Shown: positions 18,461 to 27,787, numbered from the stretch's first letter. The stretch: DNA of 64,000 nucleotides from a bacterium (GCA_016699045.1 CP064957.1:248001-312000), one strand, 5' to 3'. Notes: generated from the letters alone by a model not told the origin. Made by a program: numbers and translations.

Positions 18461-19777
18461 ATGAAGCGCATAGTATCTTTATTTTTCTTTTTTGCCCTTG
18501 CATCATCTTCCTCGTTTTTACACACTTACTCAGCACCAGCAAGCAACACCACTCTTACAACCCTCAGCATGGAAGAAGCAATAGAAATTGCTCACAAAAA
18601 CAAACCAAGCCTACAAGCTCTTGAGCAACGTGTTTATTTGAGCAAAGTTGAGGAACGCCAAGCATGGGCTGGCTATTATCCAACGGTAAACCTTATCAGC
18701 AACCTACGACAACAACGTGGACAAAGTGGCCCACAAGCATTAGCAACCTTGTCGGCAAATCAACTTATCTACGACTTTGCCGGACCACAAGCGCAAGCAA
18801 AGCGTGCACGAAAAAAAACTGAATCACAACGTTATTATACGCAACAACTTTACAACGACGTACGTCTCGACGTTGCTCGTACTTTTTTGCAATGTTGGCG
18901 TATTCAACAACAACGCGCAGCAATCCAAGCGCTAAATATATCTTCTCAAGAAATTTTTGACCAAGCTCGCCATGAAGAAAAACTTCATCTTCTTGATAAG
19001 AATGTTTTTTTACACAATGCAGAAACACATGCCACTGACCTTGCTACTGTTTATTCTTATCACCAAGATGTAGAAATTTTTCAACGCCGTTTAGAATTTT
19101 TGATGGGTCAGACAGTGAATTTGAATATTGTTCCTCACAAAAATTCCGAACTCCCCACCACCAAGCTTGTGTGGCAAAACGAACAAGAAATACAACTCTA
19201 CGATATCAATCTCTACCACGCAATTGCGCTCAGCAACCATCCTGAAATTAAAGAGCAACAAAAAAATATCGAGGTTCATCACGAAAGTGAAAAAATTGCA
19301 CTTAATCAACACCTGCCAAAATTTTCTGTTCATGCACTGGCTGGCGCTACCAACGTAGCAGAAACAGGCTACAGCAACTATCACAATTTTGGCATTGCCA
19401 TGCACTGGGATATTTTCAACCTACCATACATCGATTATCAAGCAAAATTGGCACGCGTACAAAAACTTGAAGCAACGCTCATGAAACAAGAAATCGAAAA
19501 TCGCGTACGCTCAGAAGTCGCAACGGCGTATTACTCACTCACTCAAGAAGTAAGCAAATTGCGAGCAGAGCGCTTTCACTACGCACGCGCTCATAACGAA
19601 TTTACGCTAAAAAGCCAAGAATTGGCCACAGGGCTGATTTCGCCGGTTGACTTAATCGTTGCCCAGACGACCTGGAAAAACGCCCAAATAGCTCTAATTA
19701 ACCAACAAGTTGCAACCGAAATTCGCCGACAAGAATTATTGCATAAATGTGGCTATTCTGAAAAAATAATAGTATAA
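18461..19777 (+). CDS. TolC-family outer membrane efflux protein
   Basis: 438 residues with a signal peptide (MKRIVSLFFFFALASSSS) and two outer-membrane-efflux-protein repeats: the first begins LSMEEAIEIAHKNKPSLQALEQ and the second LYHAIALSNHPEIKEQQ, each rich in long amphipathic helices. These proteins form trimeric exit ducts for type I secretion or drug efflux. AAAGGA lies upstream of the ATG. The partner membrane-fusion and pump genes are not adjacent. A terminator follows directly. Confidence 0.9.
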   Translation: MKRIVSLFFFFALASSSSFLHTYSAPASNTTLTTLSMEEAIEIAHKNKPSLQALEQRVYLSKVEERQAWAGYYPTVNLISNLRQQRGQSGPQALATLSANQLIYDFAGPQAQAKRARKKTESQRYYTQQLYNDVRLDVARTFLQCWRIQQQRAAIQALNISSQEIFDQARHEEKLHLLDKNVFLHNAETHATDLATVYSYHQDVEIFQRRLEFLMGQTVNLNIVPHKNSELPTTKLVWQNEQEIQLYDINLYHAIALSNHPEIKEQQKNIEVHHESEKIALNQHLPKFSVHALAGATNVAETGYSNYHNFGIAMHWDIFNLPYIDYQAKLARVQKLEATLMKQEIENRVRSEVATAYYSLTQEVSKLRAERFHYARAHNEFTLKSQELATGLISPVDLIVAQTTWKNAQIALINQQVATEIRRQELLHKCGYSEKIIV

Positions 19778-19787
19778 TATTTTCCAC

Positions 19788-19826
19788 TAAAAAGCCTTGT
19801 CTTTACTCGATAGGCAGGCTTTTTTC
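19788..19826 (+). terminator. Intrinsic terminator after the TolC-like gene
   Basis: AAAAAGCCT and AGGCTTTTTT arms with a loop of about 18 bases, ending in a T-run. Confidence 0.8.
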
Positions 19827-19894
19827 TTGTATTTTTCCTATCGTTTTTTTAATTAATTTACAACAAACCACTGATATCATGGGGATGAGTAGGT

Positions 19895-20839
19895 ATGTTT
19901 TTAGTTCTTTTTATGCAACTTTTATATGGTTGCACCCTTACCATCAGCAAAATTTTAATTGGTTTTGCTCATCCTATTTTTGTGATTGCTGTGCGCATGC
20001 TCATTGCCGGAGCTCTGTTAACAACCTATGCAACGTTTATCGGCCGCAAAAAGAAAGTGGCTATTGATGGGCTATCATTATTTTATATTGCACAAATTGG
20101 CGTCCTTGGTATCTACCTGCCCTACGTCCTGCGCTACGTAGCACTGGTCCACTTGCCCGTCATTAAAGCTGCTTTGATTTATAATTTGGCGCCTTTTATT
20201 TCCTACTTTTTCTCGTATATATTTTTTAATGAAAAAGCAAGTTCTCGCAAATGGTGCGGACTTTTTATTGGGCTCATTGCTATCATGCCAGTACTTATTG
20301 CGCGCAACCAAACAGAGCAGGCTGCCTTTGGTTTTATATCCTGGCCAGAGATTGCTATGCTGATTTCTGTATCGTGTTTTAGTTATTGCTGGGTAGTTAT
20401 GAAAAAATTGGTCATGCACACCGAAATTCCCGCACCCCAATTTAATGGACTTAATATGCTAATTGGCGGAGCATGTGCTCTTGGAACAGCACAATTCATG
20501 CAAGTTCCAACACAGATCCATGAACCGACAAGCTTTTTTTTCTGGCTTGCTCTGGTAATTTTGATTACCAATTTCATTTGTTATAATTTATACGCACATT
20601 TACTTAAATCCTACTCAGCAACCTTGTTGTCAATTGCAGGCTTGCTGGCACCCGTTTCGGCCGCGGTAACTAGCTGGTTCTATTTTCATGAAGCAATCAC
20701 GTGGGACGCCTATTTATCAGGCTTTTTAGTTTTGATTGGTTTCTTGGTCTTCTATTCCGAAGAGCTAAAAAATTCGCATGTTCATCCAAAAAAAGAAGAC
20801 GAAGAAACCTCAAAATTGCAAGGAATATTGAAAGATTAA
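19895..20839 (+). CDS. EamA/DMT-family transporter
   Basis: 314 residues with about ten hydrophobic helices arranged as two EamA repeats, for example YVALVHLPVIKAALIYNLAPFISYFFSYIFF in the first and LSIAGLLAPVSAAVTSWFYFHEAITWDAYLSGFLVLIGF in the second, each quoted only as the region of the signature. Members move metabolites or amino acids across the inner membrane; the substrate cannot be read from sequence. The C-terminal tail is charged. It ends one base before the convergent dcd gene, with no terminator between. Confidence 0.85.
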   Translation: MFLVLFMQLLYGCTLTISKILIGFAHPIFVIAVRMLIAGALLTTYATFIGRKKKVAIDGLSLFYIAQIGVLGIYLPYVLRYVALVHLPVIKAALIYNLAPFISYFFSYIFFNEKASSRKWCGLFIGLIAIMPVLIARNQTEQAAFGFISWPEIAMLISVSCFSYCWVVMKKLVMHTEIPAPQFNGLNMLIGGACALGTAQFMQVPTQIHEPTSFFFWLALVILITNFICYNLYAHLLKSYSATLLSIAGLLAPVSAAVTSWFYFHEAITWDAYLSGFLVLIGFLVFYSEELKNSHVHPKKEDEETSKLQGILKD

Positions 20840-20840
20840 T

Positions 20841-21407
20841 TTACACGCTTGGCAAAGTAATACCGCGTTGTTTCATGTATTTCCCTTTACGGTCAGCATA
20901 CGAAACATCACATACTTGATCAGATTCAAAAAAGAGTACTTGCGCAATGCCTTCAAAAGCATAAATCATTGCTGGAAGTGGCGTGGTGTTGGAAATTTCT
21001 ATCGTAACATGCCCTTCCCATTCAGGTTCAAAAGGCGTTACGTTCACAATAATGCCACAACGAGCATACGTCGATTTGCCCAAGCAAATGGTCAGAACAT
21101 TGCGCGGAATTCTAAAATATTCAACGGTACGGGCCAACGCAAAAGAGTTAGGCGGGATGATACAAATATCGCGCTGAACTTCAACAAATGCATCTTCTCT
21201 AAAATTTTTTGGATCGATAATTGAATTATAAACATTGGTAAAAATTTTAAATTCGTCAGCAACACGCACATCGTAGCCATAGCTTGAAACGCCATAACTC
21301 ACCACTTTTTTATCTGCCAACCCGCGCACTTGTGCTTCAGCAAACGGTTCAATCATCCCTTTTTCAAGGGCCATTTTTCTGATCCAACTATCTGGTTTGA
21401 TACTCAT
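20841..21407 (-). CDS. dcd: dCTP deaminase
   Basis: 188 residues, the normal length. Conserved blocks are SSYGYDVRV, PPNSFALARTVEYFRIPRNV, CLGKSTYARCGIIVNVTPFEPEWEGHVTIEISN (positions about 105-140) and IAQVLFF. The enzyme turns dCTP into dUTP, feeding dUMP to thymidylate synthase. It is the last gene of a three-gene operon and starts only five bases after folA stops. The grouping supplies dTMP from dCTP and recycles the folate used in the process. Confidence 0.95.
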   Translation of the reverse strand: MSIKPDSWIRKMALEKGMIEPFAEAQVRGLADKKVVSYGVSSYGYDVRVADEFKIFTNVYNSIIDPKNFREDAFVEVQRDICIIPPNSFALARTVEYFRIPRNVLTICLGKSTYARCGIIVNVTPFEPEWEGHVTIEISNTTPLPAMIYAFEGIAQVLFFESDQVCDVSYADRKGKYMKQRGITLPSV

Positions 21408-21412
21408 CTTTT

Positions 21413-21877
21413 TTATTCCTTGCGCTTATATAAAACAAACTCAAATTCTGAAAAGTCTTTACGTTCTTTAACTACCCATTCATGCCAGTTTACTGGCGGA
21501 AAAAAAACATCGCCATCATAATCTTGTTTGATGTAGCTCACATACAACTCATCAGCACTGTGCAAAAATTGAGCATACGTATAAGCCCCGCCAATAACAA
21601 AAATATCTTTTCCATAAGCCTTTGCCATACTCAAAGCCTGCTCTGCAGAGGTACAAATCTGAACGCCATCAACGTTACGTTCTGCGATATCAAGTACAAT
21701 GTTATGCCGATTTGGCAGCGGCCTTCCAATCGATTCAAAGGTCCTCATTCCCATAATCACGGTATGCCCTTGCGTCAGAAGCCTAAAATTTTTAAGCTCA
21801 TCAGGAATATTCCAGGGCAGCTGGTTTCCTTTTCCGATAATGCCTTTCTTAGTCATTGCCGTAATAATTTTAATCAT
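21413..21877 (-). CDS. folA: Dihydrofolate reductase
   Basis: 154 residues with typical DHFR motifs: GIIGKGNQLPWNIPDELKNF, VIMGMRTFESIGRPLPNR and VIGGAYTYAQFL, the last contacting NADPH. It reduces dihydrofolate made by thymidylate synthase. Its ATG overlaps the thyA stop by four bases, so the two are translationally coupled. Confidence 0.95.
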   Translation of the reverse strand: MIKIITAMTKKGIIGKGNQLPWNIPDELKNFRLLTQGHTVIMGMRTFESIGRPLPNRHNIVLDIAERNVDGVQICTSAEQALSMAKAYGKDIFVIGGAYTYAQFLHSADELYVSYIKQDYDGDVFFPPVNWHEWVVKERKDFSEFEFVLYKRKE

Positions 21878-22743
21878 ACGGCAATCTCAAATTTGATAGC
21901 AGGATAACTTGTATAATTCATAATGCGAGAGTCTTCAGCTTTCCAATCAAAAATTGAAGTGAAGGGTTCGGTTACCATGCAAGGCAGAGCGTGCTCAATC
22001 GGATTGCGCGCAAGCTGTTGCAAAGCTCCTTCAAGATGAGTAACGTAGATATGCACATCAGCCAGAAAACCAATAAGCTTTCCTTCTTGAAGACCAGCTT
22101 CTTTTGCAAGAAGATGCAAGAGCAAAGCATAGCTGGCTATATTAAAAGGCAACCCAAGCATAACATCTACCGACCGCTGATTCCAAAGTAAATTCAGCTT
22201 GCCATTGGTCACGGTAACTTGAAACGCATAATGACATGGTGGCAACGCCATATTCTCAAGAGCTGGCGGATTCCATGCGCAGACAATCATGCGTCGAGTG
22301 GGATTTGTTTTTAATGTCTGAACTAAGTTTTTCAGTTGATCAAACCCTTGTCCAGAATAGTCGGCGTCATACGACGTGTATTCAGCCCCGAAATGTCGCC
22401 ACTGAAATCCATACACTGCACCAAGATCTCGTTCTTCAAGCATCCGCTGTTTTGCTTGCGAACTGTGGCCATAGGGCGCTTTTTTTGGATAAGCCCACTC
22501 ATCCCAAATATGATTATTGCGATCTTGTAGCCATTTTTTATCAGTAATCCCTTTGATGAAAAATTCAAGTTCTGTTGCTACAAGGCGCATACCAACTTTT
22601 TTTGTTGTAAGCAAAGGAAAACCTCGTTGCATATCATGCTCAAACATACAACCGGTAACGGTCAATGCATCAATACCTGTTCTATTCGAAACCCGCACTC
22701 CCTGCTCAAGAATGTGTTGAACAATGCGATGATACGCTATCAT
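21874..22743 (-). CDS. thyA: Thymidylate synthase
   Basis: 289 residues from the ATG at 22743, supported by AAAGGA upstream; an open frame continues 15 codons further but lacks a site. Landmarks are RVSNRTGIDALT, KKWLQDRNNHIWDEWA, the catalytic Cys in LPPCHYAFQVTV and RSVDVMLGLPFNIASYA. It methylates dUMP to dTMP using methylene-tetrahydrofolate. It is the first gene of the thyA-folA-dcd operon. A classical ThyA, not the flavin-dependent ThyX found in many reduced genomes. Confidence 0.96.
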   Translation of the reverse strand: MIAYHRIVQHILEQGVRVSNRTGIDALTVTGCMFEHDMQRGFPLLTTKKVGMRLVATELEFFIKGITDKKWLQDRNNHIWDEWAYPKKAPYGHSSQAKQRMLEERDLGAVYGFQWRHFGAEYTSYDADYSGQGFDQLKNLVQTLKTNPTRRMIVCAWNPPALENMALPPCHYAFQVTVTNGKLNLLWNQRSVDVMLGLPFNIASYALLLHLLAKEAGLQEGKLIGFLADVHIYVTHLEGALQQLARNPIEHALPCMVTEPFTSIFDWKAEDSRIMNYTSYPAIKFEIAV

Positions 22744-22829
22744 TATGATCCTTTTTAAAATAATCTTTCGTTGCTTTAAGCACTTCACACCTTACCAAAA
22801 AACAATTTCCATTCAAGATCTTTCGTTCA

Positions 22830-22857
22830 TTGATTTTAGCAAGAGGCCTTGTATACT
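22830..22857 (+). promoter_or_regulatory. Sigma-70-like promoter
   Basis: TTGATT (22830-22835), 16-base spacer, TATACT (22852-22857), located about 50 bases before the membrane-protein gene at 22911. Confidence 0.5.
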
Positions 22858-22910
22858 TAACGAAAATATGAGTAGATAAAAGTTTAATTTTTGTTATCAG
22901 GAGGTACTAT

Positions 22911-23594
22911 ATGCATCATCTTACAACTAAAAAAATATCACTCGCTCTTTTTGGTATCCTGACATTTATAAGTACTTTTATAAAATTAAGTCCCGTGCTC
23001 GGCTCCTTCAAATTTTCATTAACAAGCGTTGGAATTATGTTGCCACTGATCGGCGGCTTTGCAAATCTACCAGCAGCATCATTGTTCATAGTAGCTTATG
23101 GCTTGTACCGAGTTTTGAGAGCGGTTGGCGCTGCAACTTTTGGCATTCCACTTTTTTTTGCAACGGCTAATTGGAACATTCAAACAGCAGCGCTCATTAA
23201 TAATTCACGAAAAATAAATATTGCACGTTTTTTTATGAACGTTGTAGTTCCAATAATTTGCATGACACTTTTTGTGGCACATCCAGTTGGCGGACAAGCA
23301 TTTGTATATGCAAGCTTTTGGCTTATTCCAATCTGTTTATACATTCTTCAGATGTTTAATTTTCATAACATTTTTAGTATCGCTCTTGGCAGTACCTTTA
23401 TTGCGCACGGCATAGGAAGCGTTATGTGGATTTATATGGTACCCATGACAGCTGAACAATGGATTGCGCTCATGCCGCTTGCGTTAGCAGAACGCTTAAC
23501 GATGGCCGCAGCCAGCTCTATTATTTTTATGGGCATACAAAAAACCAGTACTCGTTTGAATAATATCTGGTTAACAAGCAAAAAAACTGTTTAA
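22911..23594 (+). CDS. Integral membrane protein, possibly ECF transporter S component-like
   Basis: 227 residues with six or seven hydrophobic helices and few charges. AGGAGGT just upstream is a near-perfect ribosome site. The N-terminal part (FKFSLTSVGIMLPLIGGFANLPAAS) recalls the FxSxxxxxxPLxG pattern of S components of energy-coupling-factor vitamin transporters, but I cannot confirm it. The stop codon falls at the edge of the sequence that was copied to make the tandem duplication downstream. Confidence 0.65.
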   Translation: MHHLTTKKISLALFGILTFISTFIKLSPVLGSFKFSLTSVGIMLPLIGGFANLPAASLFIVAYGLYRVLRAVGAATFGIPLFFATANWNIQTAALINNSRKINIARFFMNVVVPIICMTLFVAHPVGGQAFVYASFWLIPICLYILQMFNFHNIFSIALGSTFIAHGIGSVMWIYMVPMTAEQWIALMPLALAERLTMAAASSIIFMGIQKTSTRLNNIWLTSKKTV

Positions 23595-23631
23595 TTACCA
23601 TCACGGCAACTTATCCAAAAGGAACATAATT

Positions 23632-24312
23632 ATGAAAAAGAATATTGCTCAATTTTTGTGCGTGCTTGTTTTACAAACAACGCTATGCACAGCACAAGAC
23701 TTCACAACAGAAGCAGCTCAATCATTACAAACACTTACTTCTAACAGCGATCTGCCATTGCATCTCGTCAATAAAATTAACAACGCTGCACTGTTTAAAG
23801 AAGAAGAACTTATTGCTTTAATGAGTGACGTTTTTACTTTTCTACCAAGCACCGATAAAAATATTCAAAAAATTCAAAGCATTCAACAATCACTAATTAC
23901 CAAATTGCGTAACTACAAAGTGACCGGCGTTTCATTTGCCGTTGATCCAAATTTTGCTTTCTTTGTGGAAACACAAAATCCAGAATTTACCGTTCAATAC
24001 AAAGACCAAGCTGGGAACGTGAAGATGCGCTCTTACAAAGCAAACATTAATACAATCGGCCTCAAACTTGAATTATCTCTTAAACTTGATTTGATCTTTT
24101 TTGTTAATACCGACATGAATTTTTTTGATTCAAACAAAGAAATTAAATTCGGCAACGGTATTGACGCTAACATAGCCATGTTTTTTGGCTGCGGCGTAAC
24201 ATACGCAAGCTTTGCCAATATGCCAGGCGGCATGCTCATTTTAAGCTTGCCACTCTTTTTAGCTGGCCCGAGCTTGAGCTTGGTAACAGGCGGCAGCTTA
24301 ATTCCTGCATAA
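23632..24312 (+). CDS. Exported protein, first copy of tandem pair, unknown
   Basis: 226 residues with a signal peptide (MKKNIAQFLCVLVLQTTLCTA). The N-terminal half has two EEELIAL-type helical segments. The C-terminal half, from VDPNFAFFVETQNPEF onward, is rich in beta-type and hydrophobic stretches, ending FGCGVTYASF, GGMLILSLPLFLAGPSLSLV and GSLIPA. AAAAGGAA precedes the ATG. No family is recognised. The hydrophobic C-terminus could insert in a membrane. The copy at 24525 shares the same plan. Confidence 0.75.
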   Translation: MKKNIAQFLCVLVLQTTLCTAQDFTTEAAQSLQTLTSNSDLPLHLVNKINNAALFKEEELIALMSDVFTFLPSTDKNIQKIQSIQQSLITKLRNYKVTGVSFAVDPNFAFFVETQNPEFTVQYKDQAGNVKMRSYKANINTIGLKLELSLKLDLIFFVNTDMNFFDSNKEIKFGNGIDANIAMFFGCGVTYASFANMPGGMLILSLPLFLAGPSLSLVTGGSLIPA

Positions 24313-24334
24313 TCACACACCATTGAGTAAATTT

Positions 24335-24370
24335 TTAAAGAGCTTGACATCAAAATCCAGCTCTTTTTTA
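24335..24370 (+). terminator. Intrinsic terminator between the duplicated genes
   Basis: AAAGAGCT and AGCTCTTTTTT arms around a 14-base loop, 25 bases after the first copy's stop. Confidence 0.8.
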
Positions 24371-24524
24371 TGTATCAGAACAGCGCGACATATTTCAAAT
24401 TGAAAATTAATAAACTGTTTGGCCGACACACAAAACTATCGCATAATAATTCTATGGATCCAATGCTATAAAAAAGACCCTGTTTAATTATCACCACGAC
24501 CAACTTACCCAAAAGGAACATTTC

Positions 24525-25254
24525 GTGAAAAAAAATATTGCTCAACTTTTATGCATACTGGCTTTGCAAACAACGCTCTGCACTGCGCAAGATTCAATCG
24601 AAAAATCTTGTTACATTAATAGATAATGCTTTTAATGCTCACCACGGAGACTTCTATTCACAGCTGCCAGAAGAAGAACTTGTTACGATAGCAAGCAATA
24701 TTTTTACTTCTATGCCAAACGCCCCATATTTTCAAGAAGAAGAGCTTATTGCATTAATGGGAAAAGAAGGCATTTTTAAGTTTGTGCCAAATACCGACAA
24801 AAATCTTCAAAAACTTAGAAGCCTTCAACAATCATTGATCACCACATTGCGTGATTACAAAGTAACCGGCTATTCTTTCGCGGTAGATCCAAATTTTGCT
24901 TTTTTTATAGAAACGCAAAATCCAGAATTTACCGTTCAATACAAAGACCAAACTGGCAATATAAAGACGCGTAATTACCGAGCAAAGATCAATACAATAG
25001 GACTCAAACTAGAATTATCTCTTAAACTTGATTTGATCTTTTTTGTTAATACCGATATGAACTTTTTTGATTCAAACAAAGAAATTAAATTCGGCAACGG
25101 TATTGACGCTAACATTGCCATGCTTTTTGGCTGCGGCGTAACATACGCAAGCTTTGCAGATATGCCAGGCGGCATGCTCATTTTAAGCTTGCCACTCTTT
25201 TTTGCCGGCCCAAGCTTAAGCCTTGTAACTGGCGGCAGCTTAATTCCTGCATAA
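24525..25254 (+). pseudogene. Second copy of the exported protein, frameshifted after the signal peptide
   Basis: A GTG at 24525 with AAAGGAA upstream begins MKKNIAQLLCILALQTTLCTAQ, nearly the same signal peptide as the first copy, but that frame stops at TAA within 33 codons. The remainder (KNLVTLIDNAF onward to GSLIPA at 25254) continues one base out of frame. The switch falls at the run of five A at 24601-24605; four A would restore a single frame. The body is well conserved with the first copy, so the break is recent, a sequencing error, or tolerated by slippage. An ATG at 24538 opens the long frame but would lack a signal peptide. Confidence 0.75.
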
Positions 25255-25255
25255 T

Positions 25256-26635
25256 TTACAACGCAGCTTTAAACATCTTTTTTGCTTGAGCTGCCATATC
25301 ACTGTGATCAACAAGAGGGGCTGGATAATCACTATCAGGCCTCTTTTCATTGTTGTACCAAGAATGAATTTGTTTAGGCGTCAAATTTTTAAGTTCAGGA
25401 ATCCACTGCTTGATGTACTCAGCTTGCGGATCATATTTTTTTTGCTGCAGCCATGGATTAAAAATTCTAAAATATGGCTGCGCATCGCAGCCCGTCGACG
25501 CAGCCCACTGCCAGTTGCCATTGTTAACGGCAGGATCACAATCAACCAATTTCTGGGCAAAATATTTTTCGCCCAACCGCCAATCAAGATGCAAATCTTT
25601 TACTAAAAATGATGCTACCACCATCCGCACACGATTATGCATAAATCCGGTTTCATTCAACTCACGCATACCAGCATCAACAAGTGGAAAGCCGGTCATA
25701 CCGTTGCACCACGCTTCAAAGTTTTTTTTACTTTTTGACCACGCAAGATGATTATATTTTTCACGAAACGCATGACCAAAAACATGTGGGAAATAAAAGA
25801 CTATCGTCGTAAAAAAATCACGCCAATAAAGTTGTTTGAGCAGTACCGATTTACGGCCAAGCGTATCAGCTATCGCATAAAAAACTTCACGGACCGAGCA
25901 GGTACCAAATTTTAAATGCGCTGATAAATGAGTTGTAGCAAGCGCAGGAATATCCCGCTTTTTTGCATAATCTTTAAAATCATCAAGCGCACGTAAAATC
26001 TTAAGACAAGCTTTGCGACCGCCCTGCACCGCTGCTAACTTATTTGTTTTAATCGAAACTTTATCTTCAATGTTGTGAAAGCTTGTTGCAATGGTACCAG
26101 TAAAATAATTTTTGAATGCGTTACTACGCGGCTCTTCAACTTTTATCATCGACATCCGTTTATAAAATGGCGTAAAAATAGTGTACGGCTTGCCGTCTTT
26201 TTTTAGGCTTTTTTCAGGCGCATGCAACAAAACATCTGCGTGTGCTTGAAAAGCAACATCTTGAGATTTGCACACACGCTCAAGTGCATGATCACGCTTA
26301 ATGCTAAATGGCGTATAATCCTGATTAATAAACACCGCATCAAGCTTAAGCTGAGTACAAAGTTTTTTTACCACATCTTCAGATTTACCATAAAACAAAT
26401 ATAAGCGACCATGTTTATGTTTTAATTGATCAGCAAGATCGTTCAATGATTCTATCATGAAACGAAGCGCATTTTCACTTTTATACTCGTTATCATCAAC
26501 TTGACGGGGATCAAAAATAAAACATGGCACCACTTCTTCTGTTTGTTCTAATGCGGCCAAAAGACCCGTATTATCGTTCAAGCGCAAATCACGCCTAAAA
26601 ATAAAAAGTGCGCGCGCATACTGCTTGGTCATCAT
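25256..26635 (-). CDS. phr: Deoxyribodipyrimidine photolyase (cryptochrome/photolyase family)
   Basis: 459 residues. The N-terminal photolyase domain begins LFIFRRDLRLNDNTGLL; the FAD-binding domain has LKQLYWRDFFTTI, GFPLVDAGMRELNETGFMHNRVRM and the tail block NNGNWQWAASTGCDAQPYFRIFNP, which matches class I CPD photolyases. The enzyme uses blue light to split pyrimidine dimers. Its ATG overlaps the stop of the nitroreductase gene upstream (ATGA), so three genes form one coupled operon. A light-dependent enzyme suggests at least part of the life cycle is exposed to light. Confidence 0.95.
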   Translation of the reverse strand: MMTKQYARALFIFRRDLRLNDNTGLLAALEQTEEVVPCFIFDPRQVDDNEYKSENALRFMIESLNDLADQLKHKHGRLYLFYGKSEDVVKKLCTQLKLDAVFINQDYTPFSIKRDHALERVCKSQDVAFQAHADVLLHAPEKSLKKDGKPYTIFTPFYKRMSMIKVEEPRSNAFKNYFTGTIATSFHNIEDKVSIKTNKLAAVQGGRKACLKILRALDDFKDYAKKRDIPALATTHLSAHLKFGTCSVREVFYAIADTLGRKSVLLKQLYWRDFFTTIVFYFPHVFGHAFREKYNHLAWSKSKKNFEAWCNGMTGFPLVDAGMRELNETGFMHNRVRMVVASFLVKDLHLDWRLGEKYFAQKLVDCDPAVNNGNWQWAASTGCDAQPYFRIFNPWLQQKKYDPQAEYIKQWIPELKNLTPKQIHSWYNNEKRPDSDYPAPLVDHSDMAAQAKKMFKAAL

Positions 26636-27210
26636 TTTACACCCAATGAACCTTCAAAAACAATCTCCGCCAATGGCTTACGATCTGAAGGTTCTTCTTT
26701 TTTTTGCAGTTCTGCGGGTAAATCTTCTTTTTTTCCTGACTTACCAAGAGCAATCATTGCCAACACTTCATAGTCAGCCGGAATATTCAACTCAGCTTGT
26801 GCACGATTGTAATCAAAGCCTTCCATGCCATGCGCTATAAAACCACTCATACTTGCTTGTAACGCTAAATTTGCCCACGCAGCACCCGTATCAAATGCAA
26901 AAGTACGAGACGGTTTTCCATTAAATTCAAAGTTTTTATGCCCAACAACCACTACCAACGCAGCAGATTTATGTGCCCACAATTGATTAAAAGGAACCAA
27001 AAGATCAAATAATTTTTCCCATTGAGACGTTTGGCGTAGAGCATAAATAAAACGCCATGGTTGATTATTGTACGATGATGGCGCCCATTTTGCAGCTTCA
27101 AAAAGTGACATCAATTCTTCATGAGTGAAAGACTCACCAGACATTGCTCGTGGCGACCAACGTTCAAGAAAAATGTTAGCAATAGAATATTCAGCATGAC
27201 GTTTATTCAT
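26632..27210 (-). CDS. Nitroreductase-family FMN oxidoreductase
   Basis: 192 residues. The FMN-binding signature is intact: RWSPRAMSG at the start, then APSSYNNQPWRFIYA near residue 45 and DTGAAWANLALQA near residue 105. Members reduce nitro-compounds, quinones or flavins with NAD(P)H. It overlaps the downstream photolyase by four bases and the upstream paralogue by eight. The coupling with a photolyase hints at a supply of reduced flavin or general redox stress handling, but that is conjecture. Confidence 0.88.
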   Translation of the reverse strand: MNKRHAEYSIANIFLERWSPRAMSGESFTHEELMSLFEAAKWAPSSYNNQPWRFIYALRQTSQWEKLFDLLVPFNQLWAHKSAALVVVVGHKNFEFNGKPSRTFAFDTGAAWANLALQASMSGFIAHGMEGFDYNRAQAELNIPADYEVLAMIALGKSGKKEDLPAELQKKEEPSDRKPLAEIVFEGSLGVK

Positions 27211-27787
27211 CGCTTACTCCTTTTTGATTAAACAAATTTTTGAAAACTAAATCTGTCAAAACTTTGCGACCAGAAGGATACTCGCGCACTTGAAGATAAT
27301 CAGGCAAATATTCTTTATTGCCAAGCTTGCCAATCGCAAACATTACTTCAATAGTATAATCAGGAGCATTAAGTAGATGTGCTGCCTGCTCATAATCAAA
27401 CCCCTCAATTGCATGAACCACCAAATCCAGGCATGCAGCTTGCACCGCCAACAACTGACAAGCAGCTCCCGTCAACAATGAATTTTGGCGCACAACATCA
27501 ACATATTCATTTTTTTCTGACAACACAATTAACAAAACATATGCTGGTTCGGCCCATCTTTGATTAAAAGGATTCAACAGATCAAAAAACTCCTGCCATC
27601 GAACAGAACCTTTTTTCGCATATACAAACCGCCATGGCGAACGCTTCAATAAACTATGCGCTTGTTGAGTCGCTTCGAAAAGCTTTGCAATCTGTTCGTC
27701 AGTAATTGGATCACTGGACAACGCACGCGGCGACCAACGATTTATTATCCGTTGATCAACAGGATACTCATTTTTTCTTGTTTTCAT
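27203..27787 (-). CDS. Degenerate nitroreductase-family paralogue
   Basis: 194 residues, clearly related to the next gene (RWSPRALSS, PWRFVYAKKG, FDLLNPFNQRWA, HAIEGFDYEQA). The FMN-contacting block SSYNNQPW of the paralogue is replaced by AHSLLKRSPW, and DTGAAWANLA by LLTGAACQLLA. The first gene of the operon, it probably arose by tandem duplication and has lost or changed cofactor binding; it could act as a partner subunit, since the family works as dimers. Confidence 0.8.
   Translation of the reverse strand: MKTRKNEYPVDQRIINRWSPRALSSDPITDEQIAKLFEATQQAHSLLKRSPWRFVYAKKGSVRWQEFFDLLNPFNQRWAEPAYVLLIVLSEKNEYVDVVRQNSLLTGAACQLLAVQAACLDLVVHAIEGFDYEQAAHLLNAPDYTIEVMFAIGKLGNKEYLPDYLQVREYPSGRKVLTDLVFKNLFNQKGVSDE

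Larger units (their letters stand above)
23591..25254 (+). repeat. Tandem gene duplication (two units of about 720 and 770 bases)
   Basis: The stretch from GTTTAATTA at about 23591 through the end of the first gene at 24312 is repeated from 24483 to 25254. The 5' untranslated leader and ribosome site (ACTTA-CCCAAAAGGAACAT) are recognisable in both, the N-terminal halves differ, and the last 80 codons are almost identical. Such a pattern suggests an old duplication with later gene conversion of the 3' half. Confidence 0.85.
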
